A stretch of 64,000 bases of DNA from NCBI RefSeq assembly GCF_001548475.1, contig NZ_LRUJ01000004.1, positions 124,001-188,000 of the forward strand, in the 5' to 3' direction. Of this stretch, positions 17,278 through 25,260 are shown in pieces. How positions within the stretch are numbered: the stretch's first letter is position 1; the number at the start of each line of letters is the position of its first letter. This DNA is from Bordetella hinzii LMG 13501 (GTDB lineage Bacteria > Pseudomonadota > Gammaproteobacteria > Burkholderiales > Burkholderiaceae_B). The notes under the pieces are model-generated. The model saw only the letters and a list, made by a program, of their open reading frames with translations, made no database searches and was not told the DNA's origin. Position numbers and translations under genes: made by a program.

Positions 17278-19008
17278 TCAGGCGCCCTCGTACCAGGTCA
17301 CCGGCGGGTAGGCGTTCGGGTCGGTCACCACGTCCAGCAAGGTGACCGTGCCGGCGGCCAGGGCCTGCCGCAGCGCCGGCGCCAGCTCGCGGGCATGCTC
17401 GATGCGCTGGCCCCGCGCGCCCACCGCGCGCGCGATGGCGGCATGGTCGACCGGCGCGAACTCGCAAGCGTCGGTATAGGCGCCGAACTTGATGTTCTCG
17501 GCGTGCTTCTGATAGCCCAGGATGCCGTTGTTCAGCACCACCAGCACCACCGGCAGCTTCATGCGCACGGCGGTCTCCAGTTCCGCCCAGGCATGGGCGA
17601 AACCACCGTCGCCGACCAGGCAGATGACCGGCGCCTCGGGCCGCGCCACGCGCGCGCCCAGCGCCATCGGCAGGCCCCAACCCAGGCCGGCCAGTCCGCG
17701 CGGCGTGATGAAACGGCTGCCCACGCCACGGGCGCGCAGGCAGTTGGCCACCCAGATGGAGGAATAGCTGGCGTCGGCCACCACCAGGGTCTCGGGGGTC
17801 AACAGGCGGTCGATCTCGCGCATCAGCCGCTCCGGACGGATGGGCGAGGCTTCGCTGCCGTTGACGTCGCCGGTCTGGCGCTCATACGCCTGGCGGCCTT
17901 GCGCGATGGCCGCCTCGACGCCGGCGCGCGCGGCGCGGCGGCGGCCCAGGTCCTGCTGCTGCAATGCGCGCGCCAGGGCCTCCAGGCTCAGCCGCGCATC
18001 GCCCACCAGGCGCAGCGCCTCATAATTGCGGCCCACCTCCTGGGGATCGACGTCGATGTGGATATAGCGCGCGTCGCGCGGATACAGCTTCCAGGAATCC
18101 GTGCCGTTCTGGTTGGTCCGGTTGCCCACCAGCAGCACCACGTCGGCCTCGGCGATCAGGGGTTTCATCGGCCGCGCCGCCCCGTTTTCGCCCATGAAGT
18201 ACGACGCCACCCCGATGGACAGCGGATGGGTCTCGTCCACCGCGCCCTTGCCCATCACCGTCGTGGCCACCGGCAGCGAGGCGGCCTCCTGCAGCGCGGC
18301 CAGCGCCTGGCTGGCGCCCGACAGATGGATGCCGCCGCCGGCGATCACCACCGGGCGCTCGGCCTGGGCGATCAGGCGCGCGGCCTCCTGCAGCGCCTCG
18401 CCGGCCGGCAGGCCGCGGTCCAGCGGAAAGTGGCCCAGGCTGGCGCGCCGCGTGGCCAGGTCCGGCTCGGGCGCGGTCTCCAGCAGCAGATCGGCCGGCA
18501 GGAGCAGCACGGCGGGGCCGGGACGGCCGCCGCAAGCGGCGGTAAAGGCCATGTCCAGGTAATCGTCGATGCGGCTGGCGTCGATGACGCGGCGCACCCA
18601 CTTGGCGCAAGGACGGAACATGGACTCATGGTCCAGCTCCTGGAAGGCATTGCGGTCGGTCTGGTCGCGGTTGACATCCTGCACCAGCGCGATCACGGGC
18701 ACCGAAGCCTTCAGCGCTTCGGACAGCGGCGCCACCAACAGCGCGGCCGCCGGGCCGTTCTGCGCGGTCACGATCCCGGGCTTGCCGCTCACGCGGGCAT
18801 AGGCGTCCGCCATATACCCCCCCGTGTTCTCCTGGCGATACGCCACTTGGCGGATGCCGAACTCGCGGCCGGCCAGATGCACCAGTGAGGGCAGGCTCTG
18901 CCCGAACAGGAATTCCACGCCGTGGCGCTTCAGGCCGGCGGCGATGCGATGGGCGACCGTGCCGTGTTGCAACAGGCCGCGGGAATGCAATGCGTGCGTG
19001 ACGCTCAT
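17278..19008 (-). CDS. ThDP-dependent enzyme of the acetolactate-synthase superfamily
   Basis: The 576-residue protein has all three acetolactate-synthase-type domains. The ThDP-activating Glu60 is in YRQENTGGYMADAYARVSG, and the ThDP/Mg motif is GDGGFAHAWAELETAV ending in VLNNGI. It differs from biosynthetic IlvB in the region after the active site (ILGYQKHAENIKFGAYTD). Family members in catabolic settings include benzoylformate decarboxylase, sulfoacetaldehyde acetyltransferase and cyclohexane-1,2-dione hydrolase. It is the first gene of a long minus-strand operon and faces a GntR gene. AAGGAGGAG precedes ATG 19008. The reaction is unknown. Confidence 0.85.
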   Translation of the reverse strand: MSVTHALHSRGLLQHGTVAHRIAAGLKRHGVEFLFGQSLPSLVHLAGREFGIRQVAYRQENTGGYMADAYARVSGKPGIVTAQNGPAAALLVAPLSEALKASVPVIALVQDVNRDQTDRNAFQELDHESMFRPCAKWVRRVIDASRIDDYLDMAFTAACGGRPGPAVLLLPADLLLETAPEPDLATRRASLGHFPLDRGLPAGEALQEAARLIAQAERPVVIAGGGIHLSGASQALAALQEAASLPVATTVMGKGAVDETHPLSIGVASYFMGENGAARPMKPLIAEADVVLLVGNRTNQNGTDSWKLYPRDARYIHIDVDPQEVGRNYEALRLVGDARLSLEALARALQQQDLGRRRAARAGVEAAIAQGRQAYERQTGDVNGSEASPIRPERLMREIDRLLTPETLVVADASYSSIWVANCLRARGVGSRFITPRGLAGLGWGLPMALGARVARPEAPVICLVGDGGFAHAWAELETAVRMKLPVVLVVLNNGILGYQKHAENIKFGAYTDACEFAPVDHAAIARAVGARGQRIEHARELAPALRQALAAGTVTLLDVVTDPNAYPPVTWYEGA

Positions 19009-19102
19009 TGTGGTGTCTCCTCCTTGGTCTTTTTTAATATTCTATAAAATATAAACTGTGTCAACGTAACAACTGTATCCCGGCCGCCGCCGTTCACGGC
19101 GC
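19009..19102. promoter_or_regulatory. Divergent promoter region between ThDP enzyme and GntR regulator
   Basis: This short AT-rich gap stands out from the high-GC surroundings. On the minus strand TTGACA (about 19056-19061) with a 17-nt spacer leads to AATATT, a good sigma70 promoter for the ThDP-transporter operon. The spacer and -10 contain ATATT-TTATAG-AATAT, a short inverted repeat that could be the operator of the FCD-GntR protein encoded next door. Repressor binding here would block polymerase. Confidence 0.55.
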
Positions 19103-19114
19103 TTGTTGTGTGGT

Positions 19115-19846
19115 ATGAAGCTAAAACTTTCCGCAACGCCCCTATCGATGCCGCCCGATCCCCTTTCTTTTGACGATGCCGTCCCCGGCGAGCGCATTGC
19201 CCACAGCAGCCTGTCGTCCAAGGTCTACCAGTCCTTGCGCGCCTCCCTGGCCAACGGGGAATTGCTGCCCGGCCAGAAACTGACCGGCCGCATGGTGTCC
19301 GAACGCCTGGGCGTGAGCCAGACGCCGGTGCGCGAGGCCATGCTGCAGCTGGTCGCCGAGCGCGCGCTGACCATGAACCTGAACCGCTCCGTCACGGTGC
19401 CGGTCCTGAGCAAGGCCCAGTTCATCGAATTGCGCGATATCCGCGTGGCGCTCGAACGCCTTGCCAGCCGCTGCGCCGCGCCCCACGCCAGCCCCGCGGC
19501 CATCGACGCGGCCGAAGCCCTGCATCGACGCATGATCGCGGCCAAGCGCGCCGGCGACTATCCGGCCACCATGCGGCTGAACCGCGAGGTGCACTTCGCC
19601 GTCTACCAGCTGAGCGAACGCCCCGAGCTGGTGGCCCTGATCGAATCGCTCTGGATACGCACCGGGCCCTATCTCAACCTCATCTATCACCACGTCGACC
19701 CCACCACGATCGAGCCCCATCCGCATGAGCGGCTGTTCGAGGCCCTGCGCGCCGGCGATCCCGAAGCCTGCGCCGCCGCGACCGAGCGCGACATCATCGA
19801 TGGCGGCCGCGCCATCCTGGTGGGGCTGGAAGAAACGGCGCGCTGA
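19115..19846 (+). CDS. FCD-type GntR regulator of the ThDP/ABC operon
   Basis: From ATG 19115 the protein has 243 residues. The N-terminal winged helix-turn-helix is clear (GQKLTGRMVSERLGVSQTPVREAML), followed by an all-helical FCD ligand domain with the metal/ligand residues RLNREVHFAVYQL and a late HPHERLFEAL. A second ATG at 19148 and a TTG at 19103 are possible starts; none has a strong ribosome site. Divergence from the ThDP enzyme gene points to local control, probably repression relieved by a carboxylate from the pathway. Confidence 0.85.
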   Translation: MKLKLSATPLSMPPDPLSFDDAVPGERIAHSSLSSKVYQSLRASLANGELLPGQKLTGRMVSERLGVSQTPVREAMLQLVAERALTMNLNRSVTVPVLSKAQFIELRDIRVALERLASRCAAPHASPAAIDAAEALHRRMIAAKRAGDYPATMRLNREVHFAVYQLSERPELVALIESLWIRTGPYLNLIYHHVDPTTIEPHPHERLFEALRAGDPEACAAATERDIIDGGRAILVGLEETAR

Positions 19847-19894
19847 CAGGGCGCGGCCCGGGACGCCGGGTCAGCCCCCGCAAGGCCCTGTCCG
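19847..19894. other. Inverted repeat after the first GntR gene
   Basis: Just after the stop, GACAGGGC (19847-19854) is repeated inverted as GCCCTGTC (19887-19894), an 8-bp perfect match enclosing a 32-nt GC-rich loop with further pairing. There is no T tract, so it may be a transcript-end hairpin rather than a canonical terminator. Confidence 0.3.
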
Positions 19895-19973
19895 GCGCTG
19901 TCTCACATCGCCAGGCAGCGGCGCCTCGATGGCTCCCACCGGCAAACCGGCCGGTTTTCCCCTCGTAAAAGCG

Positions 19974-20002
19974 TTGACACTGAAAAGCCGTCCTTCTACC
20001 TT
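19974..20002 (+). promoter_or_regulatory. Sigma70-type promoter placed almost on the start codon
   Basis: TTGACA at 19974-19979 and TACCTT at 19997-20002 are separated by exactly 17 nt. Transcription would begin near 20008-20011, at or next to the ATG (20011) of the GntR gene. No Shine-Dalgarno sequence precedes that ATG, so the mRNA may be leaderless or nearly so. Confidence 0.5.
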
Positions 20003-20010
20003 TACGCCCC

Positions 20011-20688
20011 ATGAAGGACAGGCCTATTACGACGATTGACAAAGACGGCATCGACGCGCCACTGACCGACGTGGTGTACCAACGCATGCTGGACAGCATC
20101 TATGCCGGGGCGCTCGCCCCGGGCAGCGTGATCAACGAGGTCGAGCTCGCGCGCGAGTTCGGTGTCAGCCGCGGCCCGGTGCGCGAGGCCGTGCGCCGCC
20201 TGCAGGGCATCCAGATCGTCACGCGCGAGCCCTACACCAAGGCGCGCGTGGTCACCATGACGGCCGCCTCGGCCCTGGAGCTGTTCCAGATGCGCATGGG
20301 CCTGGAGGGCGTGGCCTGTTTCCTGGCCACGCAACGCATGAGCGACGCCGATATCGATCAGCTGCAGCGCGACCTCGAAGCCCACCAGCAAAGCCGCGCC
20401 GCGCGCGGCGGCGCCGGCCGCCACTTCGACCTGCACGAGCGCATCGTGCGGGCCAGCGGCAACAAGCGCATCATCACCGCGCTGTGCGACGATCTCTATC
20501 ATCTGCTGCGCATCTACCGCCGCCATTCGGGCTCCGTGCTCGAGCGCAAGGACGACGCCTTCGAGGAGCACTGGCAGATCGTGCGCGCCATCTCCCGCCG
20601 CGACGCGCGGCTTGCCGAATCCCTCATGCGGTCGCACATCGAGCGCGCGGCCAACCACGTCGCCGGCCAGCTGGGCGGCGCTTCCTAG
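20011..20688 (+). CDS. FCD-type GntR transcriptional regulator
   Basis: This 225-residue protein has a GntR winged helix (INEVELAREFGVSRGPVREAVRRL, split here as ELAREFGVSRGPVREA) and an FCD helical domain with FDLHERIVRASGN and a late HIERAANHV carrying probable metal-binding histidines. It is convergent with dbpA, with a 13-nt gap. No degradation gene adjoins it, so its target is not evident; it could act on the neighbouring ThDP/ABC operon or elsewhere. The start lacks a ribosome site and lies right after a good promoter. Confidence 0.83.
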   Translation: MKDRPITTIDKDGIDAPLTDVVYQRMLDSIYAGALAPGSVINEVELAREFGVSRGPVREAVRRLQGIQIVTREPYTKARVVTMTAASALELFQMRMGLEGVACFLATQRMSDADIDQLQRDLEAHQQSRAARGGAGRHFDLHERIVRASGNKRIITALCDDLYHLLRIYRRHSGSVLERKDDAFEEHWQIVRAISRRDARLAESLMRSHIERAANHVAGQLGGAS

Positions 20689-20701
20689 ACGGCGGCGGGG
20701 C

Positions 20702-22111
20702 TCAAAGCGCTTCGAGAAAGCGCATGCGGAAGCGGCGGCCCTTGATATTGCAGTTGGACAGGCGCGAGAAAGCCTGCTTGGCGATCTGGCGGTCCAGCGC
20801 CACGTAGGCGGTGAACTCGGTGATATGGATCTTGCCCACCTGCTCGAACGTCAGCCCGCCATCGCCGGTCAGGGCGCCGAGCAGATCGCCGGGCCGCAGC
20901 TTGTCTTTCTTGCCCCCCTGGATGCACAAGGTGATCATGGGTGCCCGCAAGGGGCGGTCCGACTTGGGGCGCAGCGTCTTGATATCGGCCCATTTGAGCG
21001 GCGCGCCCTGGTACTGTTCGATCAGATTGGCCCAGCGCATTTCCTCGGCCGAGCACAGGCTCAGCGCCAGTCCCTTCTGTTCGCCCCGGCCGCTGCGGCC
21101 GATGCGATGCACATGGACTTCGGTGTCCTTGGTCACGTCCACATTGATTACCGCGCCCAGGTTCTGGATGTCCAGGCCGCGCGCGGCCACATCGGTGGCC
21201 ACCAGCACGGCGCAGCTCTGGTTGGCGAACTGGATCAGGATCTCGTCGCGCTCGCGCTGCTCCAGGTCGCCGTTGAGCGCCTGGGCGCTGATGCCCGCGG
21301 CTTGCAGGCGCTCGACCAGGTCGTGGCTGCGGATCTTGGTATTGCAGAACGCCAGCGTGGACACCGGCCGGAAATGGGCCAGCAGCGCGACCACGGCGTC
21401 CAGCCGCTCGTCCTCGTCGACCTCGTAGAAAATCTGCTCGATGCGGCTGGCGTCATGCTGGGCCTCGACCTTGACCTCGGCCGGATTGCGCAGGAAACGG
21501 GCGCTGAGCTTGCGGATGTTCTCCGGGTAGGTGGCCGAAAACAGCAGGGTCTGGCGCTTGAGCGGGCAGTGCGAGGCAATGGCGGCGATATCGTCATAAA
21601 ACCCCATGTCCACCATGCGGTCGGCTTCATCGAGCACCAGGGTTTTCAGGCCCGACAGATCCAGGCTGCCGCGCGCCAGGTGATCCTGGATGCGGCCGGG
21701 CGTGCCCACCACCAGATGGGTGCCGCGGGCCAGCGACTCGGCCTGCGGACGCGCGGCGGCCCCGCCGCACAGGGTCAGCACCTTGACGTTGGGGATCAGC
21801 CGGGCCAGGCGGCGCAGCTCCTGCGCCACCTGGTCTGCCAGCTCGCGCGTGGGGCAAAGCACCAGCCCTTGCGGCACGAGGCGGTCGACCTCCAGCGTCT
21901 GCAGCAGGCCCAGGCCGAAGGCCGCCGTCTTGCCGCTGCCGGTCTTGGCCTGCGCGATCAGGTCGCGGCCCTCCAGGATGAGCGGCAGGCTCTGCGCCTG
22001 GATGGGCGTCATCTGCCCGAAGCCCAGGCCCTGGAGATTTTCCAGCAGCGCCGGCAGCAGCGGCAGGGAAGAAAAAGACGTGTCGGTCACAATAGGGTCG
22101 GATGGCGACAT
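20702..22111 (-). CDS. dbpA: DEAD-box RNA helicase DbpA
   Basis: The 469-residue protein has all helicase motifs: Q motif (GFGQMTPIQAQSLP), AQAKTGSGKT, PTRELA, GTPGR, DEAD, SAT, ATDVAARGLD and HRIGRSGR. The last about 75 residues (IQGGKKDKLRPGDLLGAL to FSRLSNCNIKGRRFRMR) form the DbpA RNA-binding domain that binds hairpin 92 of 23S rRNA. It acts in large-subunit ribosome assembly. It is a housekeeping gene that separates two catabolic regions. Confidence 0.96.
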   Translation of the reverse strand: MSPSDPIVTDTSFSSLPLLPALLENLQGLGFGQMTPIQAQSLPLILEGRDLIAQAKTGSGKTAAFGLGLLQTLEVDRLVPQGLVLCPTRELADQVAQELRRLARLIPNVKVLTLCGGAAARPQAESLARGTHLVVGTPGRIQDHLARGSLDLSGLKTLVLDEADRMVDMGFYDDIAAIASHCPLKRQTLLFSATYPENIRKLSARFLRNPAEVKVEAQHDASRIEQIFYEVDEDERLDAVVALLAHFRPVSTLAFCNTKIRSHDLVERLQAAGISAQALNGDLEQRERDEILIQFANQSCAVLVATDVAARGLDIQNLGAVINVDVTKDTEVHVHRIGRSGRGEQKGLALSLCSAEEMRWANLIEQYQGAPLKWADIKTLRPKSDRPLRAPMITLCIQGGKKDKLRPGDLLGALTGDGGLTFEQVGKIHITEFTAYVALDRQIAKQAFSRLSNCNIKGRRFRMRFLEAL

Positions 22112-22173
22112 CCGCGAAAAACAGGGTTGACCGACAGTGTATGCGCTACGGCCGGACAGCGGCCGCGCCAGGC

Positions 22174-22602
22174 CTATATGGCCGGCCGGTCGCCGATCCA
22201 GGCCGAGAACCGCAGCAGATAGCCGTCGGGGTCCTGCACCAGGAACTGCCGCACGCCGACTTCGACGGCATTGCTGCGGTACCAGCGCTCCTGCGGCTCG
22301 CGATACAAGGGCCAGCCGGCCCGCGCCAGCCGCGCCAGCATGGGTTCGATGGAAGCCACCTTGATCTCGAAATTGATGCCCCGCCCGCGCGGCGCCTGCA
22401 GGTCCGCGGTGATCCAGTTGTCCCCCCCGCGCACCTCTTCCAACATGAATTGCGCGCCATCCAGGTCCAGATAGACAAAGCCCTCCGCCTCGCGGCGGTA
22501 GGCGATTTCAAAGCCGCACAGATCCATCCAGAACGCCAGGCTGCGCGACAGATCGCTGACCAGCAATTCCGGCACCATGCGGGCGCGTTGCAAGGTTTGC
22601 AT
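22174..22602 (-). CDS. VOC-fold (glyoxalase/bleomycin-resistance-like) protein
   Basis: The 142-residue protein shows the paired beta-alpha-beta-beta-beta modules of the VOC superfamily: ELLVSDLSRSLAFWMDLCGFE in the first half and QFLVQDPDGYLLRFSAWIGD at the end. It resembles bleomycin-resistance proteins in length and layout. GAGGAGGGG precedes ATG 22602. It is divergent from the ECF41 sigma gene across 103 bp, but no ECF41-type promoter is visible for it. Function unknown. Confidence 0.8.
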   Translation of the reverse strand: MQTLQRARMVPELLVSDLSRSLAFWMDLCGFEIAYRREAEGFVYLDLDGAQFMLEEVRGGDNWITADLQAPRGRGINFEIKVASIEPMLARLARAGWPLYREPQERWYRSNAVEVGVRQFLVQDPDGYLLRFSAWIGDRPAI

Positions 22603-22705
22603 GAAACCCCTCCTCTTGGGCAGCCGACATCATGCCAGAACCTTGTCGCCACCGCCCCGCTGCGGCACAATGTCCTGCGTCAATCCCTGGGCGTTGGCCT
22701 GGCTC

Positions 22706-23584
22706 ATGACCGACTCCGCTGCCCTCTTCGACCTCCACCGCCCCCGTCTCTTTGGCATCGCCTACCGCATGCTTGGCGCCGTCGCCGAAGCCGAGGATGT
22801 CGTGCAGGACGCCTGGCTACGCTGGCACGAGGCCGACCGCCCGAAGATCGGCAATGCCGAAGCCTGGCTGGTGAGCGTCACCACGCGGCTGGCCATTGAT
22901 CGCCTGCGCGCGGCCCGGGCCGAGCGCGAGCGTTATGTGGGCGTCTGGCTGCCCGAGCCCCTCCTGATGGCCGCCCCCTCCACGCCGGAAGAAATCCATG
23001 AACGGGCCGATGATGTCTCGGTGGCCTTCCTCTTCATGCTGGAGCGGCTGTCGCCGGACGCGCGCGCGGCCTTTTTGATGCGTGAAGTGTTCGATGCCGA
23101 CTATGAAGACGTCGCCCGCACCCTCGAAAAGACCGAAGCCGCCACACGGCAGCTGGTGCGGCGCGCCAAACTGCAACTGCGCCAGGGCTCGCCCCGCGAG
23201 ACCGTGCCTCGCGCAACCCTGCGGCGCCTGCTGCTGGCGTTCTCCGAAGCGATGCAGCAGGGCGATTTCCATGGTTTGCACGCCCTGCTGAGCGATGACG
23301 CCGAGCTCATCGGCGACGGCGGCGGCAAGGTGAGCAGTTTTGCCAGCCTGGTGGGCGGCAAGCGCCTGGCGCAACTGTTCTACGCCGGCAAGCGCCGCTA
23401 CCGCGACGCGCTGCATACCGAGGTGTTGCAGGTCAACGGGCAATGGACGCTGCTGCGTTTTATCGAAGGCACACTGGAGTCCGTGCAGTCCTACGAAACG
23501 GACGGGCAGCGCCTGACGCGCGTGCTGGTGCAGCGCAATCCCGACAAATTGGCGCGCATTGCCTCCACGCTGGCCCGGGCCTGA
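22706..23584 (+). CDS. ECF41-family RNA polymerase sigma factor (SigJ-like)
   Basis: The 292-residue protein has sigma region 2 (FGIAYRMLGAVAEAEDVVQDAWLRW), region 4 (VFDADYEDVARTLEKTEAATRQLVRRAK) and a C-terminal SnoaL-like extension. Two ECF41 hallmarks are visible: WLPEPL in the linker and DGGGK in the extension, which is known to tune activity without an anti-sigma factor. No anti-sigma gene is adjacent. The start ATG 22706 has no strong ribosome site. ECF41 factors usually drive nearby carboxymuconolactone-decarboxylase, oxidoreductase or epimerase genes; an AhpD/NmrA pair of that kind lies 2 kb away. Confidence 0.93.
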   Translation: MTDSAALFDLHRPRLFGIAYRMLGAVAEAEDVVQDAWLRWHEADRPKIGNAEAWLVSVTTRLAIDRLRAARAERERYVGVWLPEPLLMAAPSTPEEIHERADDVSVAFLFMLERLSPDARAAFLMREVFDADYEDVARTLEKTEAATRQLVRRAKLQLRQGSPRETVPRATLRRLLLAFSEAMQQGDFHGLHALLSDDAELIGDGGGKVSSFASLVGGKRLAQLFYAGKRRYRDALHTEVLQVNGQWTLLRFIEGTLESVQSYETDGQRLTRVLVQRNPDKLARIASTLARA

Positions 23585-23594
23585 TGCCCCGCCT

Positions 23595-23615
23595 GTGTTG
23601 CCGGCCGGGCAACAC
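23595..23615 (+). terminator. Perfect hairpin after the ECF41 gene
   Basis: GTGTTGCC-GGCCG-GGCAACAC forms a perfect 8-bp stem with a 5-nt loop, starting 10 nt after the sigma-factor stop. There is no T tract, so termination is possible but not canonical. Confidence 0.4.
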
Positions 23616-23695
23616 GGTGATCCCTGGCGCGGGCCTACCTCCCTGCCCGGCACGCCTCTACCATGGACCTGTCACTCCATCCCCAAGGACAGGCC

Positions 23696-24130
23696 ATGCC
23701 CAAGATCACCCGCTTCGCAGCGTCCCTCGCCATCGCCGCCAGTCTGCTGACGGGCGCGCGGGCGGCGCCCCCCGGCCATACCCCATCCGCCGTGCCCCCG
23801 GCGCCTCCGGTCATCACGGCGCTGATGAGCCAGGCCTTGGCCGACATCCCCGGCAAGGAGGGGCTGATGCTCCTGGTCGACTACCCTCCCGGCGCGGCCG
23901 ACCCCATCCATCGCCATGACGCCTCCGCCTTCGTCTATGTCCTGGAAGGCAACATCGTCATGCAGGTCGAAGGCGGGCGGGAGGTCACGCTGGCGCCCGG
24001 CCAGACCTTCTACGAGGGCCCCAGCGATATCCATCTGGTGGGCCGCAACGCCAGCCTGACCCAGCCGGCCAGGTTCCTGGCGGTACTGGTCAAGACGCAG
24101 GGCGCCCCCGCGCTGACCCCCATCAAGTAG
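23696..24130 (+). CDS. Exported single-domain cupin protein
   Basis: From ATG 23696 (AAGGACAGG ribosome site) the protein has 144 residues with a Sec signal peptide ending near TGARAA, then one cupin barrel. Cupin motif 1 is seen as HRHDASAFVYVLEG and motif 2 around GQTFYEGPSDIHLVGRN, with His/Glu metal ligands. An earlier ATG at 23663 is in frame but would spoil the signal peptide. Function unknown; it lies between an ECF41 sigma gene and a LysR gene with an ECF41-like promoter, so it could be part of the same response. Confidence 0.82.
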   Translation: MPKITRFAASLAIAASLLTGARAAPPGHTPSAVPPAPPVITALMSQALADIPGKEGLMLLVDYPPGAADPIHRHDASAFVYVLEGNIVMQVEGGREVTLAPGQTFYEGPSDIHLVGRNASLTQPARFLAVLVKTQGAPALTPIK

Positions 24131-24133
24131 GCA

Positions 24134-24155
24134 GCCGGCAACTTTTTTTGCCGGC
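24134..24155 (+). terminator. Hairpin after the cupin gene
   Basis: GCCGGCAA-CTTTTT-TTGCCGGC makes an 8-bp stem 3 nt after the cupin stop codon. The T run lies in the loop and stem rather than after it, so it is a stem-loop with possible terminator function, placed just before an ECF41-like promoter. Confidence 0.4.
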
Positions 24156-24157
24156 GA

Positions 24158-24184
24158 TGTCACAAACCCGTCTGCTGAACCGTC
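24158..24184 (+). promoter_or_regulatory. ECF41-type promoter upstream of the LysR gene
   Basis: TGTCACA (24158-24164), a 16-nt spacer, then CGTC (24181-24184) match the published ECF41 promoter elements (-35 TGTCACA, -10 CGTC). An ECF41 sigma gene lies 0.6 kb upstream. The start of transcription would fall near 24190, about 30 nt before the LysR start codon. I found no such element before the sigma gene, the cupin gene or the AhpD/NmrA pair. Confidence 0.7.
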
Positions 24185-24221
24185 TTAGGAGATAGGATCC
24201 CTTCATACCGACACCATCGCC

Positions 24222-25244
24222 ATGTCGATACCCCATCCCGATTTCCTGGTTTCCCGCCAGCCGGATTCCTTGGCCGGCACTTTCGCGACCAGCTACGCCG
24301 GCGTCATCGCCTTTATCGCCGTGGCCACCGAAGGCAATTTCGCCAAGGCTGGCGACAGGCTGGGCATAGGCCGCTCGGCCGTCAGCCGCGCCGTGCAAAA
24401 ACTGGAAGACCAGTTGGGCACCCGGCTGTTCGTGCGCACCACCCGCCATACCACCCTCACCGTCGAGGGCCAGCGCTTTCTCGACCAATGCCAGCCCGGC
24501 GTCGAGCGCATCATCCGGGCCCTGGACGACATGCGCGAACTGCGCGACGGACCGCCCACGGGCCAGCTGCGCGTCTGCTCGACCGTCGGCTTCGGCCGCA
24601 AGATCGTGGCTCCGCTGATCCACGGATTCCGCGCAAGCTATCCGGCCATCTCGGTGGAGTTGCGGCTCGATGACGGCCCCACCGATTTCACCACCGACCG
24701 CGTCGACCTCTCGTTTCGCAACGGCCGCATGGAAGACAGCCAGGTGATCGCCAAGAAGATCATCCCCATGCAGATGATGCTGTGCGCATCGCCCGGCTAC
24801 GCCGCGCGCCACGGCGTGCCAGCCAGCGTGGACGCGCTCGCCGGCCACCACGGCGTGAATTTCATGTTTGCCTCGGGGAGGGTGTACGAATGGGAATTCA
24901 AGATCGGGGGCCATCTGCGCAAGTTCACGCCGCCGGCCATGCTCACGTTCAACGACGCCGACTTGGTGCTGCAAGCCGTGCTCGACGGGCACGGCATCGC
25001 CCAGATGGCCGGCTATCAGGTCCGCGACCACCTGCGGGCGGGCCGCCTGGTCGCCTTCCTGCCGCAGTATGCGCCCGACGATCGCGGCCACTACCTGTGC
25101 TTCATGGGCCGCCAGCATCTTCCGGCCCGCATGCGGCTGTTCATTGACTACATGACCGAGCAAATCCGGGCGCTCGAGGCTGAAAATCCCCGCCCCGGCA
25201 CTCGTCCAGGCTGGATGGGGGCGGCGGCCTCAGTCTGCGCATGA
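24222..25244 (+). CDS. LysR-type regulator, probable ECF41 target
   Basis: The 340-residue protein has an N-terminal extension of about 25 residues, then a winged helix (EGNFAKAGDRLGIGRSAVSRA, of which NFAKAGDRLGIGRSAVSRA is the helix-turn-helix) and an effector domain of the CrgA/DsdC-like group (MGRQHLPARMRLFIDYM). It ends 16 nt from the NmrA-like gene, which is convergent. AGGAGATAGGA lies about 30 nt upstream of the ATG, too far for a normal ribosome site. It may control the convergent NmrA/AhpD pair. Confidence 0.87.
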   Translation: MSIPHPDFLVSRQPDSLAGTFATSYAGVIAFIAVATEGNFAKAGDRLGIGRSAVSRAVQKLEDQLGTRLFVRTTRHTTLTVEGQRFLDQCQPGVERIIRALDDMRELRDGPPTGQLRVCSTVGFGRKIVAPLIHGFRASYPAISVELRLDDGPTDFTTDRVDLSFRNGRMEDSQVIAKKIIPMQMMLCASPGYAARHGVPASVDALAGHHGVNFMFASGRVYEWEFKIGGHLRKFTPPAMLTFNDADLVLQAVLDGHGIAQMAGYQVRDHLRAGRLVAFLPQYAPDDRGHYLCFMGRQHLPARMRLFIDYMTEQIRALEAENPRPGTRPGWMGAAASVCA

Positions 25245-25260
25245 GAGCTCCCGCCGCCTG

